Positions 53,687 to 63,109 are shown, counted from the first letter of the stretch. The stretch: DNA of 64,000 nucleotides from Neisseria weaveri (GCF_900638685.1 NZ_LR134533.1:1736001-1800000), one strand, 5' to 3'. A program made the numbers and translations. The notes: generated from the letters alone by a model not told the origin.

Positions 53687-54811
53687 TTAATATGTTAACG
53701 GGGTGGGTTGGTTCTCGGGCCAATCCAGATATACTTCGTCCCCCCATGTCGGCGGAGTGATATTGCGGACATACCAATAGGGAGCAGGAACTTGGCTTTT
53801 GATAATCCGGCCGTTTTCCATTTGCACGTGATAGATGGCAAAGCTGCCCAAATAGGCAATATCTTTGATTACGCCTTTGGCCCAGTTGTGAGTGTCGCGG
53901 TGAGCCGGTTTTTCTTTATGCAGGTCGATATCTTCGGGGCGGATGCTGACCCAAATAGTTTGTCCGGCATCGGCTTCAAAGGCTTGGTCGGTATAAACAG
54001 GCGCAGGCAGTTCCGGACATTCGATCAAGGCATGTTCGTTATCTTTCTTCAATACTTTGCCTTCGAAAATATTGGTTTCGCCGATAAATTCTGCAGTAAA
54101 GCGGCTGTTCGGGAAATCGTATACGTCGCTTGGAGAACCGACCTGTTTCAGTTGGCCGTCTGACATAATGGCTACACGAGTTGCCATAGTCATGGCTTCT
54201 TCTTGGTCGTGCGTTACCATGATGCAGGTTACGCCGACTTGTTCCAGCGTGTTTACGAGTTCAAGCTGGGTTTGTTGGCGTAATTTTTTATCGAGTGCCC
54301 CTAAAGGTTCGTCAAGCAACAAGATTTTCGGGCGTTTGGCCAAGCTGCGTGCCAAAGCGACACGCTGTTGTTGGCCGCCTGAAAGTTGGTGCGGTTTGCG
54401 TTTGGCAAATTTGCTCATTTGCACCAAACGCAGCATTTCTTCTACGCGGGCGGCAATTTCGTCTTTCGGCATTTTGTCTTGTTTCAGACCGAAGGCGATG
54501 TTTTGCTCCACCGTCATATGCGGGAATAAAGCGTAGCTTTGGAACATCATGTTGATGGGACGGTCGTATGGAGCAAGTTGGGTAATGTCTTGACCATCCA
54601 AAATAATTTTGCCTGAGTTTGGCGTTTCCATGCCTGCAAGCATACGCAGCAGGGTGGACTTGCCACTGCCTGAGCTGCCCAAAAGAGCAAAAATTTCATG
54701 TTTTTCAATATTTAAGTCGATGTGGTCGACAGCGTAATTGTCACCAAACTTTTTTACCAGACCTTGAATTTGTAGGTAGGGCTGGTTAGCAGACGCAGTG
54801 GTTGCGTTCAT
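53687..54811 (-). CDS. potG: Putrescine/polyamine ABC transporter ATP-binding protein PotG
   Basis: The ATPase that powers the PotHI permease. The 374-residue protein has Walker A LGSSGSGKST (44-53), the signature LSGGQQQRVALARSL, Walker B ILLLDEPLGALD, the switch histidine in MVTHDQEEA and a C-terminal TOBE regulatory domain (about 280-374). I chose the ATG at 54811, preceded by GGAG; the 12-codon upstream extension is not conserved-looking. It leads the potG-potH-potI operon. The periplasmic binding protein PotF is not adjacent and must be encoded elsewhere. Confidence 0.93.
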   Translation of the reverse strand: MNATTASANQPYLQIQGLVKKFGDNYAVDHIDLNIEKHEIFALLGSSGSGKSTLLRMLAGMETPNSGKIILDGQDITQLAPYDRPINMMFQSYALFPHMTVEQNIAFGLKQDKMPKDEIAARVEEMLRLVQMSKFAKRKPHQLSGGQQQRVALARSLAKRPKILLLDEPLGALDKKLRQQTQLELVNTLEQVGVTCIMVTHDQEEAMTMATRVAIMSDGQLKQVGSPSDVYDFPNSRFTAEFIGETNIFEGKVLKKDNEHALIECPELPAPVYTDQAFEADAGQTIWVSIRPEDIDLHKEKPAHRDTHNWAKGVIKDIAYLGSFAIYHVQMENGRIIKSQVPAPYWYVRNITPPTWGDEVYLDWPENQPTPLTY

Positions 54812-54921
54812 AATGGCAATACTCCAATGGATAACGAGTACCGGCAAAACGGATTTTCGTGGGGTGATAAAAAGCTGTTTGATTGCTTAAAGAGCGCACG
54901 GGCAGCATGAGGTAGTAGCGT

Positions 54922-54951
54922 TTCAAGAGCGGTGTAAATGCCGCCCTTGAA
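54922..54951. other. Imperfect hairpin in the potG-pabBC gap
   Basis: TTCAAGAGCGG pairs with CCGCCCTTGAA (one mismatch) around an 8-base loop. There is no T run on either strand, so it is more likely a leader structure of the pot operon than a strong terminator. Confidence 0.35.
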
Positions 54952-55032
54952 AAACTTATAATTATATTAGGCTATGCCTTTCATGGGCAATATAAATTTG
55001 CCTCATGCAGGATGTGAACAAGTAGGGGTGGG

Positions 55033-56853
55033 TTAAGAATGTATTTGCAACCGTACGGGCAGGATGCCGCGAAGTGCGTTGCACAGAATGATTTCATCTG
55101 CTTTTTCCAGGTCTGATGCCGTAATCAGGGCTTCGCTTACCTGTTTGCTGTGCAGATATTTCTCCGGTTGGTTTAAGAGATTCTGTCTCATGATGCCGTT
55201 GAGAATATCCAAGTGCAGAGGAGGGGTGAGCCATTGGTCTTTCAAACGTATGAATACGTTGCTTCTTCCGCCTTCGAGCAGGTGGCCGTCTGAATTAAAA
55301 AACAGGCTGTCGAATGCTTGGTATTTTTCTGCATCTTGCCAGCCGCGGTCATAGATTTTTCTATGTGTGGTTTTAAAGCGACGGAGAAAGTCATGTTTGG
55401 GTAAAACATCGGTCGCAAGGAGAACGGTATTGCGGGCCGGTAATGCTGTTAGGCGGCTGTGGGAGAGAGAGAGGCCGTCTGAAAATGAAAGGGTTGCTTT
55501 TATCCGATAAGTTTGTGTATCGGGCAGGTCGTGGATATATCGTTGAATCTGCTGTTCATAATCTTCGTGCCACATCATATTCAATGTTAGTGCTGAAATT
55601 TTCAGACGGCCTATGTGGTTATTGAGAAATTCACATCGGCGATCGAAGACTTTCATGGTTTCAAATAGACTAAATTCCGGAGATAAGTTGTTGAGAAAAC
55701 GAGATTTCCATTGGCATTCGGTATATTCTTCCTCTGGTATGCTGTCTGCAACAATACCGGAACCTACGCCGTAAATGCCTTGATATGTTTGGCCGTCTGA
55801 ACATGGGGTAGAGGGTTCGCTAGGTTTGAGCTGCAGGGTGCGGATAACGACATTTAAGGTGCCGTAGAATCCCAAACCGCTGTTACAAGGAGCCAAATAG
55901 CCGATGCTGCCGGTATATAGACGGCGTGCTTCTTTCTCGATATTTTGAATGATCTGCATACTCATGCGCTTAGGAGCGCCTGTAATCGAACCGCAAGGGA
56001 AGGCGGCGCGGAAAATGTCGGCAATGCTGGTGTCTGGTCGGGCCTGGGCATGTATGGCGGTAGTCATTTGCCATACGCTGCCGAATCGGTTGACTTTGAA
56101 AGGTTCTGGAACACGCACTTGACCGGTTTCGGCGATTTTCCCTAAGTCATTGCGCAAGAGATCGACAATCATAATGTTTTCCGCGCGGTTTTTAGGATCT
56201 TGTTGTAATAAGGTTGCGCGTTGTTCATCTTTGCCGTCGTTTAGAACAGGTGCGGTTCCTTTCATCGGTTCGGTTGTAATCAGGCCGTCTGAATTTATTC
56301 GTAGAAACAGTTCGGGGGAAAAGCATAAAGTCCATGTGGGGTGGCCTTCATGGTTCGGAAGATGTGCCAATGCACCATATGGAACGGGTTGGCGTAACCG
56401 TGTGTACAGTTTTATGGGGTTGCCGTAGCTTTCCGTATACAGTCTGGTGGTGTAGTTGATTTGATAAGTGTCCCCCCTGCCGATAGCATCTTGGATTTGT
56501 TTGACGGCATTAAGATATTCCTGTTTGTCGGTATTGTTGGCAGGTGTGGTAATGCCTGCAGGCTGTTCGGGAGCATATTGTGCGCTTAACCACTCTAGTG
56601 GGGATACCGGAGTGCAATTTTTAAACCAGTGTACGGATAGATAGCCCGGTATGTCGGTCTTTAAGTTGACCAAAGGCATGCTGAATTCATAATCACTGAA
56701 AATAATGGAATGCAAACCCTCATGCCAGCCTTGGGTTAAATGCTCATCAAGTTCATTAAGCTGCTCGGCGGTGAAAAAACGGCTTCTGATGTGTTGTTGG
56801 TAAAGCCGGGCAGTATTTTGAGCAGCATCGTCGAGAAGTATGAAGTAGGGCAT
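55033..56853 (-). CDS. pabBC: Fused aminodeoxychorismate synthase component I and aminodeoxychorismate lyase
   Basis: A 606-residue fusion for two steps of p-aminobenzoate (folate) synthesis. Residues up to about 345 form a chorismate-binding PabB domain with TEPMKGTAP, DLLRNDLGKIAETG and FPCGSITGAPKRMSMQII. From about 375 (SLFETMKVFDRRCEFLNNH) a class IV aminotransferase-fold domain resembles the pyridoxal-phosphate lyase PabC, with LLEGGRSNVFIRLKDQWLTPP near the end. The conversion needs glutamine amidotransferase PabA, not present here. Short Ser-Asp-Gly insertions (for example SFSDGLSL and CSDGQ) coincide with DUS or near-DUS sequences inside the gene. It is monocistronic. Confidence 0.9.
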   Translation of the reverse strand: MPYFILLDDAAQNTARLYQQHIRSRFFTAEQLNELDEHLTQGWHEGLHSIIFSDYEFSMPLVNLKTDIPGYLSVHWFKNCTPVSPLEWLSAQYAPEQPAGITTPANNTDKQEYLNAVKQIQDAIGRGDTYQINYTTRLYTESYGNPIKLYTRLRQPVPYGALAHLPNHEGHPTWTLCFSPELFLRINSDGLITTEPMKGTAPVLNDGKDEQRATLLQQDPKNRAENIMIVDLLRNDLGKIAETGQVRVPEPFKVNRFGSVWQMTTAIHAQARPDTSIADIFRAAFPCGSITGAPKRMSMQIIQNIEKEARRLYTGSIGYLAPCNSGLGFYGTLNVVIRTLQLKPSEPSTPCSDGQTYQGIYGVGSGIVADSIPEEEYTECQWKSRFLNNLSPEFSLFETMKVFDRRCEFLNNHIGRLKISALTLNMMWHEDYEQQIQRYIHDLPDTQTYRIKATLSFSDGLSLSHSRLTALPARNTVLLATDVLPKHDFLRRFKTTHRKIYDRGWQDAEKYQAFDSLFFNSDGHLLEGGRSNVFIRLKDQWLTPPLHLDILNGIMRQNLLNQPEKYLHSKQVSEALITASDLEKADEIILCNALRGILPVRLQIHS

Positions 56854-57074
56854 GATGGATAGGGTTTGAAAAAAGCATCATTATAGCGGAGAAATCTGTC
56901 GATAGAGTTTAAATAGGAGATTGTTGCGGTATGGGTAAATTTTTAATTTAATTTCCTAAAAATCAGAATTACGTTTTGTTTATGCTGTTTATTTATGTAA
57001 TAAAGGGTTAAAATACACGCATAGAATTACAGGTTATTCAATACGTCAATAAACTGAATATTAAGGAGATTATT

Positions 57075-58004
57075 ATGACAGACCACCAACTGAAACCTTT
57101 TGAGCAAGTTCAATTGGGTGATAAAGACAATGAGTTGGGTGTTTTTGAAAAAGCCGTTTTGGAGCATAAAGGACGTGTAAGCTCTGAAGATTCAACTTCT
57201 GCGCCACTGCCGGAAAGCTATCCTTACCGTACCCGAATGAGCCGTCGAGTATACGAAAAAGAGAAGAAAAAGCTGCAAATTGAGTTGTTGAAAGTTCAAA
57301 GCTGGGTGAAAGATTCTGGCCAAAGAATCGTGTGCCTGTTTGAGGGACGAGATGCGGCAGGTAAGGGTGGTACTATTAAGCGTTTCATGGAGCATTTGAA
57401 TCCGCGCGGTGCCCGAGTGGTTGCTTTGGAAAAACCGACTGAAACAGAAAAAGGACAATGGTATTTCCAACGTTATATTCAAAACCTGCCTACTGCCGGT
57501 GAAATGGTATTTTTTGACCGTTCTTGGTATAACCGTGCCGGTGTAGAGCGTGTTATGGGGTTCTGTGAGCCGCATGAGTATTTATTGTTTATGCGCCAAA
57601 CCCCTGAATTTGAACGTATGTTGGTATCAAGCGGTATCCATTTGTTTAAATTTTGGTTTTCTGTTAGTCGTGAAGAGCAGTTGCGCCGCTTTATTTCACG
57701 TCGCGATGATCCGTTGAAACATTGGAAATTGTCTCCTGTGGATATTCAATCTTTGGATCGCTGGGACGATTATACCGAAGCTAAAAATGCGATGTTCTTC
57801 CATACCCATACGGGAGATGCGCCTTGGACAATCATTAAATCGGATGACAAAAAACGTGCCCGTTTGAACTGTATCCGTGCATTCTTACATGCTTTGGATT
57901 ATCCTGGCAAAGATGTTAAAGCCATTGGTGAATTGGATCCTTTATTGGTAAAAGTACCGGACACCAAATTTTTAGACAATAATTTTGATGTTATTGCCGA
58001 TTAA
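57075..58004 (+). CDS. ppk2: Polyphosphate kinase 2 (PPK2 family)
   Basis: PPK2 enzymes transfer phosphate between polyphosphate and nucleotides, usually regenerating GTP or ATP from the diphosphates. The 309-residue, single-domain protein has Walker A FEGRDAAGKGGTIKRF (89-104), Walker B VFFDRSWYNRAG and the lid segment RRFISRRDDPLKHWKLSPVD. It looks like a class I PPK2 (nucleoside-diphosphate phosphorylating). A strong AAGGAG precedes the ATG. It is a single-gene unit ending in a DUS hairpin. Confidence 0.93.
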   Translation: MTDHQLKPFEQVQLGDKDNELGVFEKAVLEHKGRVSSEDSTSAPLPESYPYRTRMSRRVYEKEKKKLQIELLKVQSWVKDSGQRIVCLFEGRDAAGKGGTIKRFMEHLNPRGARVVALEKPTETEKGQWYFQRYIQNLPTAGEMVFFDRSWYNRAGVERVMGFCEPHEYLLFMRQTPEFERMLVSSGIHLFKFWFSVSREEQLRRFISRRDDPLKHWKLSPVDIQSLDRWDDYTEAKNAMFFHTHTGDAPWTIIKSDDKKRARLNCIRAFLHALDYPGKDVKAIGELDPLLVKVPDTKFLDNNFDVIAD

Positions 58005-58021
58005 TTTGGTTTGAAAATAAC

Positions 58022-58049
58022 AAGGCCGTCTGAATTTTCAGACGGCCTT
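58022..58049 (+). terminator. DUS-pair terminator after ppk2
   Basis: Inverted AG-DUS copies at 58023-58034 and 58037-58048 with a 2-base loop, 18 bases past the stop codon. Confidence 0.85.
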
Positions 58050-58156
58050 AAGTTTGGGTAGTTGTCTAAATCAACAATAAATTTTTTGGTATGGGTTGAG
58101 TTGTAGTTATTGCTTATTGAGACATTTGCCATACCTATAGGCTTGTGTAGGGAAAT

Positions 58157-58193
58157 AAAAATACCCACTGCATATGTAGCATGCAGTGGGTAT
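58157..58193 (-). terminator. Intrinsic terminator of the rpsP-rplS operon
   Basis: ATACCCACTGCAT and ATGCAGTGGGTAT form a perfect 13-bp stem with a 7-base loop, followed on the minus strand by TTTTATTT. It lies 16 bases past rplS. Confidence 0.9.
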
Positions 58194-58209
58194 GAAGTAT
58201 AGGGAAAAA

Positions 58210-58575
58210 TTAACCTTTACGAGAAGGCAGTTTTTCTTTAATACGTGCAGCTTTACCGGTCAAGCCACGCAAGTAGTACAGTTTGGCACGGCGAACATCA
58301 CCGCGACGTTTAACTTCAATTTTCTCTACGTTTGGAGAATACAATTGGAAAGTACGTTCTACGCCTTCACCGCTAGAAATTTTACGCACGATGAAGTTGC
58401 TGTTCAAACCACGGTTGCGACGGGCAATAACAACACCTTCGTAAGCTTGCAGACGGCTGCGGTTACCTTCAACCACACGTACAGATACAACTACGGTATC
58501 ACCGGGAGCAAAAGACGGGATGTCTTTGTTCAAACGGGCGATTTCTTCTTGCTCTAATTGTTGAATCAGATTCAT
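58210..58575 (-). CDS. rplS: 50S ribosomal protein L19
   Basis: L19 lies at the interface of the two ribosomal subunits. The 121-residue protein matches the family in full: [56 protein letters not shown] and the C-terminal [21 protein letters not shown] clear AGGAAA site precedes it. It is the last gene of rpsP-rimM-trmD-rplS, 13 bases after trmD. Confidence 0.98.
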   Translation of the reverse strand: MNLIQQLEQEEIARLNKDIPSFAPGDTVVVSVRVVEGNRSRLQAYEGVVIARRNRGLNSNFIVRKISSGEGVERTFQLYSPNVEKIEVKRRGDVRRAKLYYLRGLTGKAARIKEKLPSRKG

Positions 58576-58588
58576 TTTTTTTCCTAAA

Positions 58589-59347
58589 TTATAATTGGAT
58601 TGTCCGTTGCTCTTGTTCCTTTCGGATTTTTTCCAAGAGGCGGATTTCCTGTGGGAGTAATGCGCGGCCTTCTAATAAATCCGGTCTGCGCTCTAAAGTG
58701 CGGCGTAGCGATTGTTCTAACCGCCATTCCGCTATCAGGGCATGGTTGCCGGAGCGTAAAATTTCCGGTACGGACATGCCTTGAAATTCAATCGGTCTTG
58801 TGTAATGAGGGCAATCCAGCAAACCGTTTGCAAAGGAATCTTGTTCTGCGGATTGCATATCGCCAAGTATACCGGGAATTAATCTTAATACTGCGTCCAT
58901 CAACAGCATGGCAGGTAGTTCGCCTCCGGACACGACGAAATCACCAATGCTGATTTCTTCGTCGACACTTGTTTGTAAAATGCGTTCGTCAATTCCTTCA
59001 TAGCGTCCGCATAGCAAGATCAAATTGTCTAATTTTGATAATTCAACTGCTTTTTGGTGATTGAATACTTGTCCTTGCGGGCTGAGGTAAATAACTTTGC
59101 TGTTACCTGTTTTTTGTTGTGAGCGCGCTGTTTGGATGGCTGCATTTAATGGTGCTGCCATCATGATCATACCGGGACCGCCTCCGAAAGGGCGGTCATC
59201 AATATACCCTAATTTGTTATCGGCAAATTGCCTGGGGTTAATGCTTTTGAATTGCCAGAGCTTTTGTTTATTGGCTCTACCGGTTACGCCATGCTCGGTA
59301 ATGCTGCTGAACATTTCGGGGAAGAGGGTGATGGCCTGGATTAGCAT
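58589..59347 (-). CDS. trmD: tRNA (guanine-N1)-methyltransferase TrmD
   Basis: TrmD makes m1G37 next to the anticodon, preventing frameshifts, using S-adenosylmethionine in a trefoil-knot SPOUT fold. The 252-residue protein shows [11 protein letters not shown] at its start, [44 protein letters not shown] and [14 protein letters not shown]. The ATG at 59347 overlaps the rimM stop by one base, so the two are translationally coupled. An alternative ATG six codons upstream would lie inside rimM and is less likely. Confidence 0.97.
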   Translation of the reverse strand: MLIQAITLFPEMFSSITEHGVTGRANKQKLWQFKSINPRQFADNKLGYIDDRPFGGGPGMIMMAAPLNAAIQTARSQQKTGNSKVIYLSPQGQVFNHQKAVELSKLDNLILLCGRYEGIDERILQTSVDEEISIGDFVVSGGELPAMLLMDAVLRLIPGILGDMQSAEQDSFANGLLDCPHYTRPIEFQGMSVPEILRSGNHALIAEWRLEQSLRRTLERRPDLLEGRALLPQEIRLLEKIRKEQEQRTIQL

Positions 59348-59856
59348 CAGTAATCTAAACCCCATTCAACAGTAATAATTTTATTGCTTGTATCCACGTT
59401 CAATATATATTGGGATACAAAGGGAATGAGTTTTTGGCCATATTCGCCGTTGATAACCAATACGTCGTGAGCGCCGGTTTCCATCAGGTTGTTGACGATA
59501 CCTAGATCAACGTCGTCTTGATTTTTAACGGTCATGCCGACCAAGTCTGCCCAGTAATATTCGCCTTCGTCTGCGGGTATGAAATCTTCTCGGGCGATTT
59601 CGATTGTATAGCCGCGGAGTGCAAAAGCCGTATCCCTATCGTCAATGCCTTCAAGTTTTACCTGAAGCTCGCCGCTGACCACTTTTCCTGCTTCTATTGT
59701 AACGGTTCGTATTTTACCGTCTTTTTGTAAGCGCCACTCTGGGTAGTCCAGGAGGCTGTCGGTGTATTCTGTTCCGGCTGCTATTTTCAGCCAACCTTTG
59801 ATGCCGAATACGCCTTTAATGTAGCCCATGGCTACCCATTTTTGAGTGTCGGTCAT
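59347..59856 (-). CDS. rimM: Ribosome maturation factor RimM
   Basis: RimM binds S19 and helps mature the 30S head domain. The 169-residue protein has the N-terminal RimM domain ([18 protein letters not shown], about 8-25) and a C-terminal PRC-barrel domain ([20 protein letters not shown] onward). It lies eight bases after rpsP with little Shine-Dalgarno of its own, implying coupled translation, and overlaps trmD by one base. Confidence 0.96.
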   Translation of the reverse strand: MTDTQKWVAMGYIKGVFGIKGWLKIAAGTEYTDSLLDYPEWRLQKDGKIRTVTIEAGKVVSGELQVKLEGIDDRDTAFALRGYTIEIAREDFIPADEGEYYWADLVGMTVKNQDDVDLGIVNNLMETGAHDVLVINGEYGQKLIPFVSQYILNVDTSNKIITVEWGLDY

Positions 59857-59864
59857 AGCGGGGA

Positions 59865-60113
59865 TTAAGCTGCTACTTTTTGTTCTTTAACCAGTTTGGC
59901 AACGGCGTCGCTCAATTGTGCGCCTTGGGCAACCCAGTGGTTCAAACGGTCGGCGTTCAGGCGTACGCGTTCTTGTTTTTCGTTGGCTACGGGGTTGTAG
60001 AAACCTACGCGCTCAATGAAACGACCGTCACGACGGTTGCGTGAATCTGCAACTACTACGTTGTAGAAAGGGCGGTGTTTTGAGCCGCTGCGGGCTAAAC
60101 GGATAACTACCAT
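59865..60113 (-). CDS. rpsP: 30S ribosomal protein S16
   Basis: S16 is a 30S assembly protein. The 82-residue protein matches the family: [39 protein letters not shown] and a C-terminal region ending in VKEQKVAA. A good AAAGGAA site precedes it. It heads the conserved rpsP-rimM-trmD-rplS operon. Confidence 0.98.
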   Translation of the reverse strand: MVVIRLARSGSKHRPFYNVVVADSRNRRDGRFIERVGFYNPVANEKQERVRLNADRLNHWVAQGAQLSDAVAKLVKEQKVAA

Positions 60114-60154
60114 GTTTATTCCTTTGTGAAAATCGGATATATAGAAAACCGCTA

Positions 60155-60184
60155 ATTTTAGGGCAATTTATGATTTAAATGCAA
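60155..60184 (-). promoter_or_regulatory. Candidate promoter of the rpsP operon
   Basis: On the minus strand TTGCAT (60179-60184) is followed by 18 bp and TAAAAT (60155-60160), 41 bases before the rpsP ATG. The -35 lies in the last codons of the upstream gene. Confidence 0.5.
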
Positions 60185-62411
60185 GTATTTGTTTTTTGAA
60201 TTTGGTTTTGCTGTTGTTTGTTTGGGGGAAAAGCCGGCGCTCTGCCTGATATAGTTGGTTATCGACTTCCGATGGGGTAAGGGTAAACCCTGTTTTTTGC
60301 ATAAATTTCACCATTGCGGTATTGGATTGCAGAATGTCGGCTGTCATTTGTCGGTATCCTTGTTGTTTGGCGCGCTCAAGAATGGTGTCCATTAGGGGTT
60401 TGGCCAAACCTTTTCCTTGCATGTGGTCTGCAATACAGATGGCAAATTCACATGTGTTCGGATCGTGGTTTACTGAGCTGAAATGGCTGATGCCGAGTAG
60501 TTCTCCGCTTGAGTTAAATGCACCGAATGCGCCTTCGTAAGTAGGATTGAAGTTGCTGATGGCGGCTAAGGCTGATGGGCTGAGTTCTTTAATGTGGGCC
60601 ATGAATCGGTTGTAGCGGCTTTCGTCTGATAGGTTGCGGATCAGTTTTTGAATATGAAAAGCATCTTCCGGATGTATGCTGCGTATGGTGACGAGGCCGT
60701 CTGAATTTTCAGACGGCATAAAGATGTTTTGTTGCGGATACACGGCAGCTAAGGGTGAGGTGGAGTTGTTTTCCTGCAACAAAATTTCTGTAGTTTGCAA
60801 TCCGTTGCCTGAACTGTGGAATTCTGCATATTGAAGCGTGGGGAGATTGAGGGCGCAGGTATTGAGACTGTATAGCAGTTGGCATATTTCTTTGGTCTGT
60901 AGTTTGGTGTGGAAGGTGTTTTTTATGTTTTCTGCATGAATGGTACTAAATGGTGCGATATAGGTTTTTTGGGTGTGGTGATTGGAACAATGTAGTAAAA
61001 AGCCGTAGTCGGAATGGTATGTATAGCGGAACCGGATAGAGTGGTTTTCACTGGGATGTTCCGAATATTCGGGCAAATGTAGTGATTTGATTAGTTTGGA
61101 AATATTTTGCTGATCGGATTCAGCGGTTTGTATGTCGGGCGTTTTAAGGTTGCACGGCCAAGGTTTGGCGATAATTGGCTGTTTTTTCGCAATGATTTTA
61201 TTGTGTGCGACGATGGTATTTATGGCTTCGCTTGTATGCTGGAAATGTAATAGGCCGTCTGAAAATCCGTGACTAAACAGTATGGGTTTGGTTGTTGATT
61301 GTTGCAGGGTGTGCAGCATGTTGCTGATTTCTGAGTGGTATTCTGATTTTACCGGAGCAAGGGCGATGAGAACGGCATCTGTTTGGTTTTGGTTTAATGC
61401 TGATTCGGCTTGAGTGCGGTAAAGCAGAGCCGGAGTGTTGACGCTGTTGGTAGTCGTTGCATTGTGGTTTAGGTGAATGCCGCATTGTTCGGCAGCAGTA
61501 TGCAGCCAGCCGTAGGGTTGGTTGGTGATTAATTTGACATTTTTGATCTTGCTTGAGAGTCGGATATTCAATGCACGAATGTATAAAGTTAAGGTTTCTG
61601 GATTAGGTGCAAACAAGCAGCCGCTGCGTTTGGCTAGTGCCCGGACTGTGGTGTACTCGTCTGTTGTGTGGCAGTTTGGCGCATATAGAACGACGGTCTT
61701 GTTTTTTGATGCACGATGGAGTTTGTTGAAAAAGGTTTGTAGTTCGGTATGGGGATTAAATTCGATAATCAGCTTGCGGCAACTGTCGTAATAATGCAGA
61801 TGCTCTACGATTTTCGTGTAATTTTCGCCATTGATTTGCGGTTGCATGCTGACATGGGCCGACAGGCCAATGTTGAATGCGTTGAGTATGCTTAAGATGG
61901 TGTGGCTGCTGGCAGGATCCATGCTGACGACGGAGAAATCTCCGTATCGGTTTGCGGTTAAAGGAGTATGGTTTAAATTGACACGGTGCTGGGTTAGATT
62001 GATCCCGGCAAGTGTGCAGGCAAAAATGTTGGTTTCGGTTTTCTCGAATTTTTTTACGGTTTGTTGTGTTTCTTGGATCAGTTGTGCTTCGTTTTCCTGA
62101 TTCCAATCTTGAATCAGGATGATGTTTTGAATGTCTTTTTTGATGCAAGCTTTGATAACGGTGTCGTAAGTATCGGGTGGCGTGAGAACGACGGCTAAGT
62201 CGGCATTGTCGGGAATGCGCTGTATTTGGTGGTAGCTTTTAATACCGGCAACGGTTTTATGGCGTAGGTTGACCGGGGTCAGTTTGCCGGAAAACGGGGC
62301 TTGAATAAGGGTGGAGAGAAAGCGTTCACCTAAGCTGTTTGGCCGTTCGCTGGCGCCAACCAAAATAATGTGCTTGGGGTTGAAGAGTGATGCAAGTGAA
62401 TGTGTGCTCAT
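60168..62411 (-). CDS. Diverged Pat-like protein: NDP-forming acyl-CoA synthetase-type domains plus GNAT acetyltransferase
   Basis: The 747-residue protein has the outline of bacterial protein acetyltransferases of the Pat/YfiQ type, which acetylate lysines using acetyl-CoA. The N terminus is a CoA-binding Rossmann domain (LFNPKHIILVGASERPNSLG, 9-28). The middle keeps only weak traces of the succinyl-CoA-synthetase-like and ATP-grasp domains. The C-terminal GNAT domain (about 590-720) keeps the acetyl-CoA loop HMQGKGLAKPLMD and NTAMVKFMQKTGF. It is about 140 residues shorter than E. coli PatZ and rich in Asn, Thr, Gln and His. The synthetase part may be only regulatory or structural. The ATG at 62411 follows GGAAG. 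It is monocistronic and divergent from folA. Confidence 0.75.
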   Translation of the reverse strand: MSTHSLASLFNPKHIILVGASERPNSLGERFLSTLIQAPFSGKLTPVNLRHKTVAGIKSYHQIQRIPDNADLAVVLTPPDTYDTVIKACIKKDIQNIILIQDWNQENEAQLIQETQQTVKKFEKTETNIFACTLAGINLTQHRVNLNHTPLTANRYGDFSVVSMDPASSHTILSILNAFNIGLSAHVSMQPQINGENYTKIVEHLHYYDSCRKLIIEFNPHTELQTFFNKLHRASKNKTVVLYAPNCHTTDEYTTVRALAKRSGCLFAPNPETLTLYIRALNIRLSSKIKNVKLITNQPYGWLHTAAEQCGIHLNHNATTTNSVNTPALLYRTQAESALNQNQTDAVLIALAPVKSEYHSEISNMLHTLQQSTTKPILFSHGFSDGLLHFQHTSEAINTIVAHNKIIAKKQPIIAKPWPCNLKTPDIQTAESDQQNISKLIKSLHLPEYSEHPSENHSIRFRYTYHSDYGFLLHCSNHHTQKTYIAPFSTIHAENIKNTFHTKLQTKEICQLLYSLNTCALNLPTLQYAEFHSSGNGLQTTEILLQENNSTSPLAAVYPQQNIFMPSENSDGLVTIRSIHPEDAFHIQKLIRNLSDESRYNRFMAHIKELSPSALAAISNFNPTYEGAFGAFNSSGELLGISHFSSVNHDPNTCEFAICIADHMQGKGLAKPLMDTILERAKQQGYRQMTADILQSNTAMVKFMQKTGFTLTPSEVDNQLYQAERRLFPQTNNSKTKFKKQILAFKS
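60694..60719. repeat. Inverted pair of one AG-DUS and one AT-DUS inside a coding region
   Basis: AGGCCGTCTGAA (60694-60705) faces TTCAGACGGCAT (60708-60719). The second arm is the reverse complement of ATGCCGTCTGAA, the meningococcal AT-DUS. The pair is translated as PSENSDGL in the linker before the GNAT domain. Confidence 0.9.
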
Positions 62412-62620
62412 GGTTCTTCCTTGGGCTGCGCATTGTGTTGCCATAGCGGGCTTTTTATATATGAGAGATTATCTTAATACAAATTAGCGGCGGATGCTGC
62501 GGTTATTGTTTGGTTGCTATAAGGGTAAAAAGTTTTAGGTATGTGCTGCCTTTTTTGCTGGATTAGGAAAAGGCCGGTGGTATCATCGGGTTTTGAGTAA
62601 TTTTTGCGAAGGTGTAGGGA

Positions 62621-63109
62621 ATGCAGAAAGTAACAGTGATTGCTGCCGTGGCTAAAAACGGGTGTATAGGAATTAATAACGATATGCCTTGGCATATTCC
62701 TGAAGATTTTGCTTTTTTTAAGCAGTATACGATGGAGAAACCTGTCATTATGGGGAGAAAAACGTGGGAATCTTTGCCGAAAAAACCGTTGCCGGGTAGA
62801 AGAAATATCGTGATCAGTCGCGATGCCGATTATTCTGCTCAAGGAGCGGAAGTGGTTACCGATATTCAGACGGCCTTGGGATTATGCAAAGATGAAGTTG
62901 AAGTAATGATTATGGGTGGTGCGCAGATATATCAAGAAACAATAACAATAGCGACAGATTTACGTATCACAAAAGTGGATTCGGCGGTTGAGGGGGATGC
63001 GTTTTTTCCTGAGATTGACTCTGATATTTGGGAGGTAATTTCATGTGAGAAAGGCATAAGCAGTAAAAATGGAACGGGTTATGCTTTCGTGCATTATGTT
63101 AGGAAATAA
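62621..63109 (+). CDS. folA: Dihydrofolate reductase
   Basis: FolA reduces dihydrofolate to tetrahydrofolate with NADPH and is the trimethoprim target. The 162-residue protein has GCIGINNDMPWHIPEDF with catalytic Asp29, the NADPH-binding VIMGRKTWESLP and NIVISRD segments, and MIMGGAQIYQE. Length and motifs are normal for a chromosomal enzyme. The ATG at 62621 opens the conserved frame. With pabBC nearby, two folate-pathway genes lie within 8 kb, though not in one operon. Confidence 0.97.
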   Translation: MQKVTVIAAVAKNGCIGINNDMPWHIPEDFAFFKQYTMEKPVIMGRKTWESLPKKPLPGRRNIVISRDADYSAQGAEVVTDIQTALGLCKDEVEVMIMGGAQIYQETITIATDLRITKVDSAVEGDAFFPEIDSDIWEVISCEKGISSKNGTGYAFVHYVRK

